From Candidatus Nanoarchaeia archaeon (GTDB lineage Archaea > Nanobdellota > Nanobdellia > Pacearchaeales > GW2011-AR1): DNA of 53,751 bases. The position numbers and the translations under genes were made by a program. Shown here one piece after another: positions 9,049-17,337 of this stretch; position 1 is the first letter of the stretch, and each line of letters starts with the position of its first letter. The notes under the pieces are model-generated. The model had not been told where the DNA came from. It saw only the letters and a program-made list of their open reading frames with translations, and did no database searches. The DNA lies in assembly GCA_028718805.1 (NCBI GenBank), contig JAQUKY010000009.1:1-53751 (forward strand). Reading direction: 5' to 3'.

Positions 9049-10618
9049 ATATTTTATAAAATTCTTTTACTGATTCAACAACCTTCTTAATTTGGTCTTC
9101 AGTTAATTCTGGAAAAATTGGAAGGCATAGAATTTCATTAGAACATTTTTCTGCTACTGGATAATCTCCCTCATTTAAAAGAAGATGTTTGTATGCTTTT
9201 TGAAGGTGCAGGGGTATTGGATAATGTATTGCTGTGTCAATGCCCCTAGAATTAAGATGTTCTACTAATTTTTCTCTTTCAGGAGCTTTTACAGCATATA
9301 TGTGGTAAATATGTTTGGAATACTCCTCTTCTTTTGGGGTCTTAAGAATACCTTTTAAATATTTATTATAAAGATCTGCATTTTCTCTTCTTTGCTCATT
9401 CCATTTTTCAAGATACTTTAATTTTATGTTAAGCACCGCTGCCTGAATTTCGGTCATTCTATAGTTATACCCCAGATACTCATAACAATATTTTTTATCT
9501 TGGCCATGGTTTCTTAGCATCCTAATTTTCATGGCAATTTCATCATCATCTGTAACTACTGCTCCTCCTTCTCCAAAGGCTCCGAGATTTTTTGTTGGAT
9601 AAAAAGAAAAACAGCCAATGCCGTCAACAGGAACTTTCCTCTCTTTATACTCTGCTCCTGCTGCCTGAGCACAGTCTTCTATGATTGTTAAACCATATTT
9701 TCTAGCTATTTTAATTATTGGATCCATATCACACGCCTGTCCATATAAATGAACTGGAATTATCGCTTTTGTTCTGGGAGTTATCTTTTCTTCAATTTTC
9801 GAAATGTCTATATTATAAGTTTCTTCGTCTATGTCTACAAAAACTGGTTTTGCCCCTGTATGAGATATAACTGAAGCTGTTGCTATAAATGTATAGGGAG
9901 TTGTTATTACTTCGTCTCCAAATCCAATTCCTTTTGCCAATAATGCGAGGTGCAGCGCAGAGGTTCCAGAATTAACCGCAATAACATGTTTCTTTTTTAG
10001 GTATCCAGCGAAATTATTTTCAAAATTTCTGACTTTTTCCCCAGATATGAATGCTGTATTTTTTAAAATTAGTCTCATCTCTTGATCAAACTCGTCTTTA
10101 ATAAGGTTATATTGACTGGCCAAGTCCAAGAAGGGAATCTTTAATGATGCTTGTTCTTTTTTTTCTAATTCTTTTGCTGGGTTTCCAACTACAATTGAGT
10201 TATCTTTTACATTTTTCGTCACAACTGCTCCCGCACCGATTAAGGCATTTTTACCAATGACTACTCCAGATAAGATAGTTGAATTTGCTCCAATACTTGC
10301 TCCTTCTTTTACAATTGTGGGAGTTATTTCCCACTCATTCCCTGCTTTTAAAGTTCCGTCAAGATTTGCCGCCCTAGGATGTTTATCATTGGTAAAACAT
10401 GCATGAGGACCAATAAAAACATTATCTTCTATTATTACCCCTTCAGGTATAAACGCAAATGCCTGAATCTTAACATTCTTTCCTATTTTAACATTCTTTC
10501 CTATTTCAACAAACGACCCAATTTTAGTATTTTCACCAATCTCACATCCATATAAATTCACAAGATTTGGATGAAAAATTTTTACATTTTGCCCAAGTCT
10601 AACATCTTCTTTAATCAT
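9041..10618 (-). CDS. Fused WbpD-like sugar N-acetyltransferase and WbpE-like aminotransferase
   Basis: Residues 1-150 form a left-handed beta-helix with I/V-G-x-N-x hexapeptide repeats and the WbpD-like stretch FIGPHACFTNDKHPRA (68-83). Residues 160-525 are a complete DegT/DnrJ aminotransferase with SGTSALHLAL and the PLP lysine K343 in SFYPTKNLGAFGEGG. In bacteria WbpE aminates C3 of a 3-keto UDP-sugar and WbpD N-acetylates that amine. The fusion order (acetyltransferase first) is the reverse of the reaction order. It overlaps the upstream dehydrogenase and the downstream LpxC gene by 8 nt each, a strong sign of translational coupling. Confidence 0.9.
   Translation of the reverse strand: MIKEDVRLGQNVKIFHPNLVNLYGCEIGENTKIGSFVEIGKNVKIGKNVKIQAFAFIPEGVIIEDNVFIGPHACFTNDKHPRAANLDGTLKAGNEWEITPTIVKEGASIGANSTILSGVVIGKNALIGAGAVVTKNVKDNSIVVGNPAKELEKKEQASLKIPFLDLASQYNLIKDEFDQEMRLILKNTAFISGEKVRNFENNFAGYLKKKHVIAVNSGTSALHLALLAKGIGFGDEVITTPYTFIATASVISHTGAKPVFVDIDEETYNIDISKIEEKITPRTKAIIPVHLYGQACDMDPIIKIARKYGLTIIEDCAQAAGAEYKERKVPVDGIGCFSFYPTKNLGAFGEGGAVVTDDDEIAMKIRMLRNHGQDKKYCYEYLGYNYRMTEIQAAVLNIKLKYLEKWNEQRRENADLYNKYLKGILKTPKEEEYSKHIYHIYAVKAPEREKLVEHLNSRGIDTAIHYPIPLHLQKAYKHLLLNEGDYPVAEKCSNEILCLPIFPELTEDQIKKVVESVKEFYKIYG
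10471..10506. repeat. Exact 18-bp tandem duplication inside the beta-helix domain
   Basis: The 18-bp unit at 10471-10488 is repeated without change at 10489-10506. It encodes IGKNVK twice (residues 39-50 of the fusion protein), one hexapeptide rung of the beta-helix each. Identity at the DNA level points to a recent in-frame copy. Confidence 0.85.
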
Positions 10619-11636
10619 TTTCTAAAATTACTTCTGCCCCCTTGTTTTTTAAAGATTTATCAATTGCCTCAAGAACTTTAATAACCTTTAAGCCAGATTC
10701 GCCATCACTTCTCGGTTTTTTGTTATTAATCACACAATCTATAAAATGCAAGCACATTGTTCTAAGCGGTTCTATGGTCTCTATGTTCGGAGAATAAATG
10801 TCCCCATATCGATATTCTACTTTAAATTGCTTTGCATAATCTACTTCTGCCAATTCCACACCTTTATCATAAATCTTTATTGGTTCTTCTTCATTTTTTA
10901 AATCAAAAACAAGTAATTTTTTACTTCCAACAATGATAATTGTTCTTGTTTTTCTCGGTTCAATCCAGCTTACAGTGAGATATGCTGACATTTTTTTGTC
11001 AAATTTTATATGTATATTTGCTATTTCCGGAATGTTATTTCTTATGAATCCTTCTGCGTTTGCATTTACAATTACTGGTTTTTGGTTTGTTATATAATTT
11101 AAAACAGAAATTAAATGAACTGCAAGATCCCAGACAACATTAACATCTGGCTGCAACAATCCAAGATTAAGCCAATCTGCGCGGATATAATAAATTTCCC
11201 CCAGTTCCCCAGATTCCACAATTTCCTTCATTTTATTAATCTGTTCTGCATATTCTAAGGTATGGTCTACCATAAGTGTCTTATTCATTTTATCTGACAA
11301 TTCAATTAATTCCTTTGCTTCATTGCTACTAATTGTCATTGGTTTCTCAACTAAAACATGCTTATTGTAGATTAAGGCATTTTTAGCAATCCTATGATGA
11401 TACAAAGCAGGAACCGCTATTACAACAATGTCTACTTCTGGATCTTTTAATACCTCAAAATAATCCGAGGTTATTCTTATGTCAGGATGATTTTGTTTTA
11501 CAGAATTTATTTTATTTTCATCAATATCACAAGCACAATATAGATTTACTGCACTTATCTGGGAAAAATTTCTTATCAAATTTGAACCAAAATATCCGCA
11601 ACCGATTATCCCAACATTCAATTTTTCTCTTTTCAT
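10611..11636 (-). CDS. WbpB/GnnA-like UDP-sugar 3-dehydrogenase (Gfo/Idh/MocA family)
   Basis: The 341-aa protein has an N-terminal NAD-binding fold (VGIIGCGYFGSN near residues 8-19), the family motif EKP near residue 97, and a C-terminal domain with VVWDLAVHLISVL. The region GDIYSPNIETIEPL resembles WbpB/WlbA, which oxidise C3 of UDP-GlcNAc-type sugars; the related GnnA acts in amino-lipid A synthesis. Its stop overlaps the start of the acetyltransferase-aminotransferase fusion by 8 nt, matching the oxidation-then-amination order. The sugar could carry a C6 acid (WbpB-like) or a free C6 (GnnA-like); no UDP-GlcNAc 6-dehydrogenase is seen here. Confidence 0.87.
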   Translation of the reverse strand: MKREKLNVGIIGCGYFGSNLIRNFSQISAVNLYCACDIDENKINSVKQNHPDIRITSDYFEVLKDPEVDIVVIAVPALYHHRIAKNALIYNKHVLVEKPMTISSNEAKELIELSDKMNKTLMVDHTLEYAEQINKMKEIVESGELGEIYYIRADWLNLGLLQPDVNVVWDLAVHLISVLNYITNQKPVIVNANAEGFIRNNIPEIANIHIKFDKKMSAYLTVSWIEPRKTRTIIIVGSKKLLVFDLKNEEEPIKIYDKGVELAEVDYAKQFKVEYRYGDIYSPNIETIEPLRTMCLHFIDCVINNKKPRSDGESGLKVIKVLEAIDKSLKNKGAEVILEND

Positions 11637-11660
11637 ATTGGTAAATTTAATCCAAAATCA

Positions 11661-12359
11661 CTATTTAAATTTAATTATTATCTGGCATAATCTAATTAAT
11701 TCTGATATTGTCTGAGAAATATTTCTTAAACCTGCCCCCCTTGATTTCCCATAAGGCCTGAAATAATATGGAGCTTCTACCTGGACTATCCTTGCATTCC
11801 TTTTTTTAGCCTTTACTAATATTTCTGTCTCTATCAAACCGCTTTGTAATTTTAAGTCTAGTTCTTTTAAAAACCTTTTTTTATACATTTTAACCCAGTT
11901 AATATCTTTGATATTTAGCCCAAAAAAAATCCTTATTATCAATCTATGAGCATTTGTTAGCAGAATTCTGAATAAGCTATAATCATATTTTTTGGGTCTA
12001 TAAATTGAGATTATATCTGCAGATAGGTAGGGCATGGCTTTTGAAAAATCAAGAGGATCAAATTGCTGGTCTGCTGGGCAGGTAAAAACAATATCCTTGC
12101 TCGATGCATTATATAAGGTTCTCCATGCTTTTCCTATTCCAAGATTTTTTCTATGATGAATAATATTCGCATGTTTATTTTTTTTTGCTAAAAGATCTAA
12201 TATTTTTCCTGTATTGTCTGAACTTCCATCATCCACAACAGTAACAAGATAGTTTTTGGTCTGAGATTTAAGCCATGATAAAGACTTTTGAACTACCTCT
12301 TCTATATTCTTTTCTTCATTATACGCGGGGATTAATATTTCTATGCTTTGATTTATCAT
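11661..12359 (-). CDS. Glycosyltransferase family 2, polyprenyl-phosphate mannose synthase-like
   Basis: The protein has a DPM1-like GT-A fold: ILIPAYNEEKNIEEVV, VVDDGSSDNT, and a central acidic region FTCPADQQFDP. No large C-terminal membrane part is seen. Such enzymes load a sugar onto polyprenyl phosphate, the donor used by GT-C enzymes such as the one at 6482-8086. I chose ATG 12359 (232 aa) over the in-frame GTG at 12374 because a strong Shine-Dalgarno GGAGGTGA at 12371-12378 overlaps that GTG and lies about 12 nt before the ATG. Confidence 0.85.
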   Translation of the reverse strand: MINQSIEILIPAYNEEKNIEEVVQKSLSWLKSQTKNYLVTVVDDGSSDNTGKILDLLAKKNKHANIIHHRKNLGIGKAWRTLYNASSKDIVFTCPADQQFDPLDFSKAMPYLSADIISIYRPKKYDYSLFRILLTNAHRLIIRIFFGLNIKDINWVKMYKKRFLKELDLKLQSGLIETEILVKAKKRNARIVQVEAPYYFRPYGKSRGAGLRNISQTISELIRLCQIIIKFK

Positions 12360-12363
12360 TTCG

Positions 12364-13473
12364 CTATTTTTCACCTCCTATTTCTTTTAAAACTTGTTCT
12401 ATATCTATACTTTCAGCTAGTTCCTCAATATATTGATTAGTATAAAAATACTTTTCTAATAGCGGGGAGATTATCTTGCTAACTGTTTCATAACTTTCAA
12501 GTTCCCAAGGAGAAGTTACAAAAAATAAAGCGATTGTTTTCTTATTTAAAGCAGAGGCGAGATGTAGAATCATTGTGTCCCCGCAAATAATTGTATCACA
12601 AATATTAACAATCGCTGCAAATTCATTTAAAGTATTCTTTGGATTATTCTTTAATAAGAATATTCCTTCCTCCCTCATCTCATTAACTAACTTATCTTGT
12701 TTTTCTATTTCATTTGGGCCTGCTAAAATAATTATCTTGCGCTCTTTTAATCGCCTTATTAATTCTTTAATCTTTTCATTATCCCAAAATTTACTGGCCC
12801 ATCTATCTGCTGAACCTATGTTTACCCCGATTATCTTTTCACCTAAAATATTATTTTTAATAAGAAACTCTTTTCCAAAATTGAGATGATTTTCAGTTAA
12901 ATTAAACATGGGTTTTTCTTTGCTATAATATAAACTCAATTCACATGCTTCTGAAATAAGCTCCTGATAAGTTTTTCTGTTTTTTAATTTAACATGGTGA
13001 AGAAAGGCGGTTTCCAAGTAAGCTTCTGCTCCTTTATTAAAACAAGAGGTTGTTCCATCTTCAAAAAAATAACCGAATTTTTCATTCACCTTAACTAAGT
13101 TAGCTAATAAAGTAGAGGGTGTATCTATTTCTAAAGCAAATAGAATATCAAACCTCTCTTGTTGAACTCTTAAAACATTTTCAAGATTATACGGAAGAAT
13201 TTTGTCAACCAGAAGATTGTGTTTAAACAAATCTACTGATTCAGGATTAGTCATCCAATAAATTAAAATGTCGTCTCCATATTTTTTTCTTAAAGCTGGT
13301 AAAATGCAGGTTGTTCTTAAAACATCCCCAATTGCTCCCAGTTTAATAATTAGTATCTTTTTAGAATATTCTCGTGCAAATTTACATTCATAACAAGATT
13401 TATAGCCTTCACTAGATAAGGTATCACAAGCATATTTTTCATTAAAAAATCTACACTTTTTATTCCATTTCAT
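12364..13473 (-). CDS. GT9 heptosyltransferase-like enzyme with an N-terminal four-Cys segment
   Basis: From residue 39 the 369-aa protein reads ILIIKLGAIGDVLRTTCILP, the start of GT9 (ADP-heptose:LPS heptosyltransferase) enzymes. Later come VNIGSADRWASKFW and ICGDTMILHLASAL, the nucleotide-sugar half. The first 38 residues hold Cys7, Cys16, Cys27 and Cys30, a possible metal knuckle not part of the basic fold. Its start overlaps the upstream deoxyribosyltransferase-like gene by 14 nt, and its last codons carry the ribosome site of the next gene. The donor sugar is unknown; heptose is only the family prototype. Confidence 0.85.
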   Translation of the reverse strand: MKWNKKCRFFNEKYACDTLSSEGYKSCYECKFAREYSKKILIIKLGAIGDVLRTTCILPALRKKYGDDILIYWMTNPESVDLFKHNLLVDKILPYNLENVLRVQQERFDILFALEIDTPSTLLANLVKVNEKFGYFFEDGTTSCFNKGAEAYLETAFLHHVKLKNRKTYQELISEACELSLYYSKEKPMFNLTENHLNFGKEFLIKNNILGEKIIGVNIGSADRWASKFWDNEKIKELIRRLKERKIIILAGPNEIEKQDKLVNEMREEGIFLLKNNPKNTLNEFAAIVNICDTIICGDTMILHLASALNKKTIALFFVTSPWELESYETVSKIISPLLEKYFYTNQYIEELAESIDIEQVLKEIGGEK

Positions 13474-13870
13474 CTTTTAGTTTCTCCTTTAATTCTTTAA
13501 TACTTTCAACAATATTAACTTGTCCGGCAATTATTACACTTATCTCTGGGATAGAATCACTAATTTTTCTGTCTGTTTTTAATCCAATTACCTCTTTTCC
13601 AATTGCTTGGGCATAACCCATTTCCCAAGCAGTCCCTGCTCCAACATAAATTCCATTTAATACTCCTATCATTAAGTCACATTTATGAATCTCCTTTAAA
13701 TCTTTATTGGAGATTTCTTTAATCTTATTTTTATCTCTGTCATATAAGCCCGCATCTCTATGGGGGACAAATGTTTCAAATCCAAACTCCTTGCATATCT
13801 TATCAATTTCTTCTAAAAACTGTCTGTTTTCTTTGTCACATAGGGGTCCTGCAATATATATTTTTACCAT
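13460..13870 (-). CDS. Nucleoside 2-deoxyribosyltransferase-like protein
   Basis: The 136-aa protein starts VKIYIAGPLCDKEN and has CDLMIGVLNGIYVGAGTAWEMGYA, the pattern of the nucleoside 2-deoxyribosyltransferase fold, with the likely catalytic Glu in AWEMG. Family members cleave or exchange N-glycosidic bonds of nucleosides or nucleotides. A role in salvage or in clearing nucleotide by-products of sugar transfer is possible. It leads the minus-strand operon that continues with GT9, DPM1-like, WbpB-like, fusion and LpxC genes. A TATA-like box lies at 13893-13900. Confidence 0.8.
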   Translation of the reverse strand: MVKIYIAGPLCDKENRQFLEEIDKICKEFGFETFVPHRDAGLYDRDKNKIKEISNKDLKEIHKCDLMIGVLNGIYVGAGTAWEMGYAQAIGKEVIGLKTDRKISDSIPEISVIIAGQVNIVESIKELKEKLKDEME

Positions 13871-13892
13871 ATTTTTCTATAAATTAAAGAGG

Positions 13893-13900
13893 TTTTAAAG
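13893..13900 (-). promoter_or_regulatory. TATA box of the glycan/LpxC operon
   Basis: TTTTAAAG on the plus strand (CTTTAAAA on the coding strand) is centred about 26 nt upstream of the start codon at 13870. It may drive the whole run of genes down to lpxC. Confidence 0.5.
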
Positions 13901-13929
13901 ATTACTGATGTAAAATACATCATTAAAAA

Positions 13930-14838
13930 TCAGTCCATTGGCTTTGTACTTTCTGTCTGGTTTTTTCTCCAGCCATCCTCATAACTATTCTTCTTGAATT
14001 TTAGCTCATAAAATGCCTTTAGATATATATAGAGCCTAGTTGCGAATAGTGGAATTGTATAAAAAACTTCTTTTAAATTTCTTGGATAGAATAATGCAAA
14101 AAAAAATCCTTCTTTAATCTCATTCCAGAGGGTCTTTGTTCTAGGTATATCTAGAGCAATTTTGCTTAAATTTTCATGGCCTTTTATATTTCTTATTTTT
14201 TGTATTTTAAAATCTTTCCAGTTTTGAGGGTTAATAACATAAACTTCTGCTTTTGGAAGATATTTTATTCTATAACCTTGCTTCCAGAATAAATAAGGAA
14301 TAATGCTGTCTTCTGAGGCTTCTAACGGAAATCCGTGTAAAACTGAATTTCTAATCGCAAATAAATATCCGGAACATTCAAAAAACTTTTTTTCTTCAGA
14401 AAGCCTTAATCTTGTTTTATGAATACCATCAAAGGCCACATGAGAAGCATAACCGAAAAAGTTATCTCTTGAATTTAATGAAACCGGCCTTCCTGTAACA
14501 CAACCAACTTCCATATCTTTAAACGCATTTAAAATTTCATCTAAGGCATTTGGAGATACATAAACATCACCATCACTTAATACAAAAATATCCTCTTTGT
14601 TATTTGAATAAAGTTTTTCAAATAAAAGGTTTAGAGCATAACTTTTTCCTTCTCCAGGATCTAAAAAAAATCCAACATTTTCATTATTGATGTGCTGTTT
14701 AAGGTAATCTTTTACTTCCGGAAAGGGGTCTACAACTATTATTCTAAATTTCTCTTTAATATCCCGATCAAGAAAACATTTAACTGCTTTAGCAGTTGAT
14801 TTGGATTCTCCATAAGAAGTTATAATTATATTAATCAT
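13930..14838 (-). CDS. Glycosyltransferase family 2
   Basis: The 302-aa GT-A enzyme shows INIIITSYGESKSTAKAV at the start, IIVVDPFP, and FVLSDGDVYVSPNAL with the DGD metal motif near residue 94. A hydrophobic stretch near residues 245-275 may bind the membrane. It follows the aIF5A-like mini-gene with a 4-nt overlap (ATGA), so both are read from one mRNA. Donor and acceptor are not predictable. Confidence 0.85.
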   Translation of the reverse strand: MINIIITSYGESKSTAKAVKCFLDRDIKEKFRIIVVDPFPEVKDYLKQHINNENVGFFLDPGEGKSYALNLLFEKLYSNNKEDIFVLSDGDVYVSPNALDEILNAFKDMEVGCVTGRPVSLNSRDNFFGYASHVAFDGIHKTRLRLSEEKKFFECSGYLFAIRNSVLHGFPLEASEDSIIPYLFWKQGYRIKYLPKAEVYVINPQNWKDFKIQKIRNIKGHENLSKIALDIPRTKTLWNEIKEGFFFALFYPRNLKEVFYTIPLFATRLYIYLKAFYELKFKKNSYEDGWRKNQTESTKPMD

Positions 14839-15038
14839 TCTACAGACATTACATCTTCCGCTAATCTTATTATTACTATTGGTTTATTATCTTTCATAAA
14901 CTCGGCCTCTATTCTGCATTTAACTTTTCCTTGTTTAATTCCCTTTCCAGAGGTTTCTACTTTTTTAATTATTGCTTTATCGCCATAAACAAGGATTATG
15001 TCTCCTTGTTTTAACTCCGAAGCTTTTTTCTGCATCAT
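14835..15038 (-). CDS. 67-aa protein like the N-terminal (hypusine-loop) domain of aIF5A/EF-P
   Basis: The sequence LKQGDIILVYGDKAIIKKVE then TSGKGIKQGKVKCRIEA aligns with the SH3-like N-domain of archaeal IF5A (LxxGxxxL...STSKPGKHGxAKARI) with a single inserted residue. Lys35 falls at the place of the hypusine lysine. The C-terminal OB domain is absent. Full-length aIF5A relieves ribosome stalling; this stand-alone domain has no established role. It is the first gene of a two-gene unit with a GT2, behind a TATA box at 15057-15069. Confidence 0.6.
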   Translation of the reverse strand: MMQKKASELKQGDIILVYGDKAIIKKVETSGKGIKQGKVKCRIEAEFMKDNKPIVIIRLAEDVMSVE

Positions 15039-15056
15039 AAAGAAACAGCATAATCT

Positions 15057-15080
15057 TATTATATAAAGTTTTTTATACTA
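15057..15080. promoter_or_regulatory. Divergent TATA boxes for the aIF5A-like gene and queC
   Basis: A TTATATAA-type box at 15057-15069 lies about 25 nt upstream of the minus-strand start at 15038. A TTTTTATA-type box at 15069-15078 lies about 24 nt upstream of the plus-strand start at 15099. The 60-bp gap is just enough for two leaderless transcripts. Confidence 0.6.
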
Positions 15081-15098
15081 AATAAAATCATAAGAAAT

Positions 15099-15803
15099 AT
15101 GAATAATGCGATTATACTCTGTTCTGGAGGGTTAGATAGTATAGTTTTAGCACATTACTTAAAGAAGATTGAAAAAATAGAAAATTTAAAGCTAATTTTT
15201 TTAGATTACGGCCAAAAATCCCTAAAAGAAGAGTTATCTTGTGTGAAGAAAGCAAGTGAAGAACTTGAAAGTGAATTAAAGATAATTAATTTAAGATGGT
15301 TAGGAGAGATAAGTACCTCGCTAATTAATAAACAAACTAATGAAAAGGAAATTAAGAATATAAAAAATGAAAATGAGCTAATCTCTTGGTATGTTCCTTG
15401 CAGAAATGCTTTGTTTTTGTTAATAGGATTAGCAATTGCTGAAAGTGAATTTATTTCCAAAAATGAAAAATATGATGTTTATTTGGGGATAAAGCATGAG
15501 GGAGAATTGCAGTTTAAAGATACAACTCCTGAATTTCTTAAGCAGATGAATAAAACCATTGAATTCTGCACTCAAGATTGGAATTACAAATTTATTGCTC
15601 CTTTTTTAAAAAAAGATAAAGAAGAAGTTATTGAAATTGCAAAAAAACTTAATATCAACTTACAAGATACCTACAGCTGTTATATTGGAAAAGGATTTAA
15701 AAATAATCTTCCTGTTCATTGCGGAATTTGCGGGGGTTGCAAGTCAAGAAAAAAAGCATTTAAATTCTCAAATATAACGGATCCAAGTGTATACGAAAAT
15801 TAA
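15099..15803 (+). CDS. queC: 7-cyano-7-deazaguanine (preQ0) synthase QueC
   Basis: The 234-aa enzyme converts carboxydeazaguanine to preQ0 with ATP and ammonia; in archaea preQ0 is the base put into tRNA as archaeosine. The PP-loop SGGLDS is at residues 9-14, and the family stretch YVPCRNALFLLIGLAIAE is in the middle. Zinc ligands Cys194, Cys208, Cys211 and Cys214 (HCGICGGCKSR) are all present. It is a single gene on the plus strand that converges with, and overlaps by 4 nt, the radical SAM gene downstream. No other archaeosine gene is in the window. Confidence 0.95.
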   Translation: MNNAIILCSGGLDSIVLAHYLKKIEKIENLKLIFLDYGQKSLKEELSCVKKASEELESELKIINLRWLGEISTSLINKQTNEKEIKNIKNENELISWYVPCRNALFLLIGLAIAESEFISKNEKYDVYLGIKHEGELQFKDTTPEFLKQMNKTIEFCTQDWNYKFIAPFLKKDKEEVIEIAKKLNINLQDTYSCYIGKGFKNNLPVHCGICGGCKSRKKAFKFSNITDPSVYEN

Positions 15804-17335
15804 ACCCTATATCTTATCTTATCATACCAAACCTTGAATGGAATAGGAAGACCTCTATAGGTTGGTTTAAATATTCTTTCTCTTATTAAGTCCGCTAACT
15901 TTACAAATCTCAACGTGAGAAGTGTTGGGAAATTATTTTTAATATTTTTTTGTACTCTCTTTGGTTTTAATAAATAACTGATTAAAAAATTAGGCATTAT
16001 TCCAAATCTTTTTTCTGTGACTACCCCCCTCATTAAATTTAATATCAATACAAGATACATATTTTTCCTTTTTAATAGGATGTGCGCACTTCTATCCCAA
16101 TAATTTAAGGTTACTGCAGAATCTTTTGGATTTTTAATTATCCCCTCATTTACGGCCCGCTCATATAATCTTGATCCATGGAAAAAAACAAGATTATTTA
16201 CAGAAAGAAAATAGGGTTTTGGAATTTTCTGCAACAGCCAAATCATATTGATTATGTCTTCTGGTTTTTCATAAGGATTGCATGTAATAACATCATACAT
16301 TACAGCTAACCTGTCTTTATATCGGTTCAATATTCTTGCTGCATTTAAAACTCCTTCATTTGTCTGATTCCTATGATAAATCTCTCTGTTAACTCTCTCC
16401 TCTCCTTGTATTCCTATTATTATATCAGTACATCCTGCATCAACAAGAAGTTTAATTTTTTCATCAGTTATTGTTCTCGGATCTCCTAAACATTTAAATC
16501 TCAGATTAACTTTCTCTTTATATAATCCACAAAAGATTTTTATGTCTTCTAGGGGTCTAAGAGAAAAAGTATCATCTCTTATATCAAAATAACTTAAACT
16601 TGGAAATTTCTCTCTTAATTCTAAAATTCCCTTTATTATATAGCCCGGAGAATGCCACCTGACAATTTTTTTCCTTTTTCCCTTATATAATTCGTTTAAT
16701 AGGCTATTACTGCAATAATCACAACCATAAGGACATCCTCTTCCTGTTAAAAAGAATATTGCCCCATCTAAATCCTCTTCCTTAAATCTTCTTATTTTGT
16801 GATTTTTTAAAATATAATGAGTTTTTGTATCATAATCTGGAAGAGGAATAGAATCTAAATCATTAACTAAAGGTCTCACTGGATTTTTAATAATTTTTTC
16901 TCCTTGTTTAATCCAAAGATTTTTTATTTTATCTATCCTCTTCTTTTTTTCCATTGCATTAACTAAATCTAGAATTGCTCCTTCTCCTTCTCCAACACAA
17001 ACTATATTACAATATTCAGTACACTCTTTTGGTGAAATTGTTGCATGAATTCCTCCCCATACAATAGGAATTGCTAATCTTTTTTCGATATATTTTATTA
17101 TTTGAATTGCTCTTGGAGCAGTTGAGACAAAAGATGAAATGCCAATTAATCCTGAGTCTTTACACAATCCTAATAACTGCACTAATTCTTCTTTTTTGTA
17201 GAACCTTGAATAATCTTCACTCAAAGTCATAAAAACCATTTTAACCTCGTGTCCTGCTTTTTTTAATACAGAAGAAATTGTTCTTATCCCCTGATCTGAA
17301 GGATACGTTGCTGCAGATATTAAGGTTATTTTCAT
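15800..17335 (-). CDS. B12-binding-domain radical SAM protein
   Basis: The 511-aa protein has an N-terminal Rossmann domain of the cobalamin-binding type (residues 1-130, with WGGIHATISP) and a radical SAM core with Cys201, Cys205 and Cys208 in GRGCPYGCDYCSN. Such enzymes carry out methylations or ring chemistry on unreactive carbons. The C-terminal 150 residues are basic and have no recognised motif. It starts 2 bp after the GT4 gene stop on the same strand, so it probably modifies a glycan or glycolipid. The usual B12-axial motif DxHxxG is not seen, so cobalamin use is uncertain. Confidence 0.85.
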   Translation of the reverse strand: MKITLISAATYPSDQGIRTISSVLKKAGHEVKMVFMTLSEDYSRFYKKEELVQLLGLCKDSGLIGISSFVSTAPRAIQIIKYIEKRLAIPIVWGGIHATISPKECTEYCNIVCVGEGEGAILDLVNAMEKKKRIDKIKNLWIKQGEKIIKNPVRPLVNDLDSIPLPDYDTKTHYILKNHKIRRFKEEDLDGAIFFLTGRGCPYGCDYCSNSLLNELYKGKRKKIVRWHSPGYIIKGILELREKFPSLSYFDIRDDTFSLRPLEDIKIFCGLYKEKVNLRFKCLGDPRTITDEKIKLLVDAGCTDIIIGIQGEERVNREIYHRNQTNEGVLNAARILNRYKDRLAVMYDVITCNPYEKPEDIINMIWLLQKIPKPYFLSVNNLVFFHGSRLYERAVNEGIIKNPKDSAVTLNYWDRSAHILLKRKNMYLVLILNLMRGVVTEKRFGIMPNFLISYLLKPKRVQKNIKNNFPTLLTLRFVKLADLIRERIFKPTYRGLPIPFKVWYDKIRYRV

Positions 17336-17337
17336 AA

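Noticed and set aside
12360..12374. GTG 12374 as start of the DPM1-like gene
   Set aside because: The GTG overlaps the strong Shine-Dalgarno GGAGGTGA, which instead serves ATG 12359.
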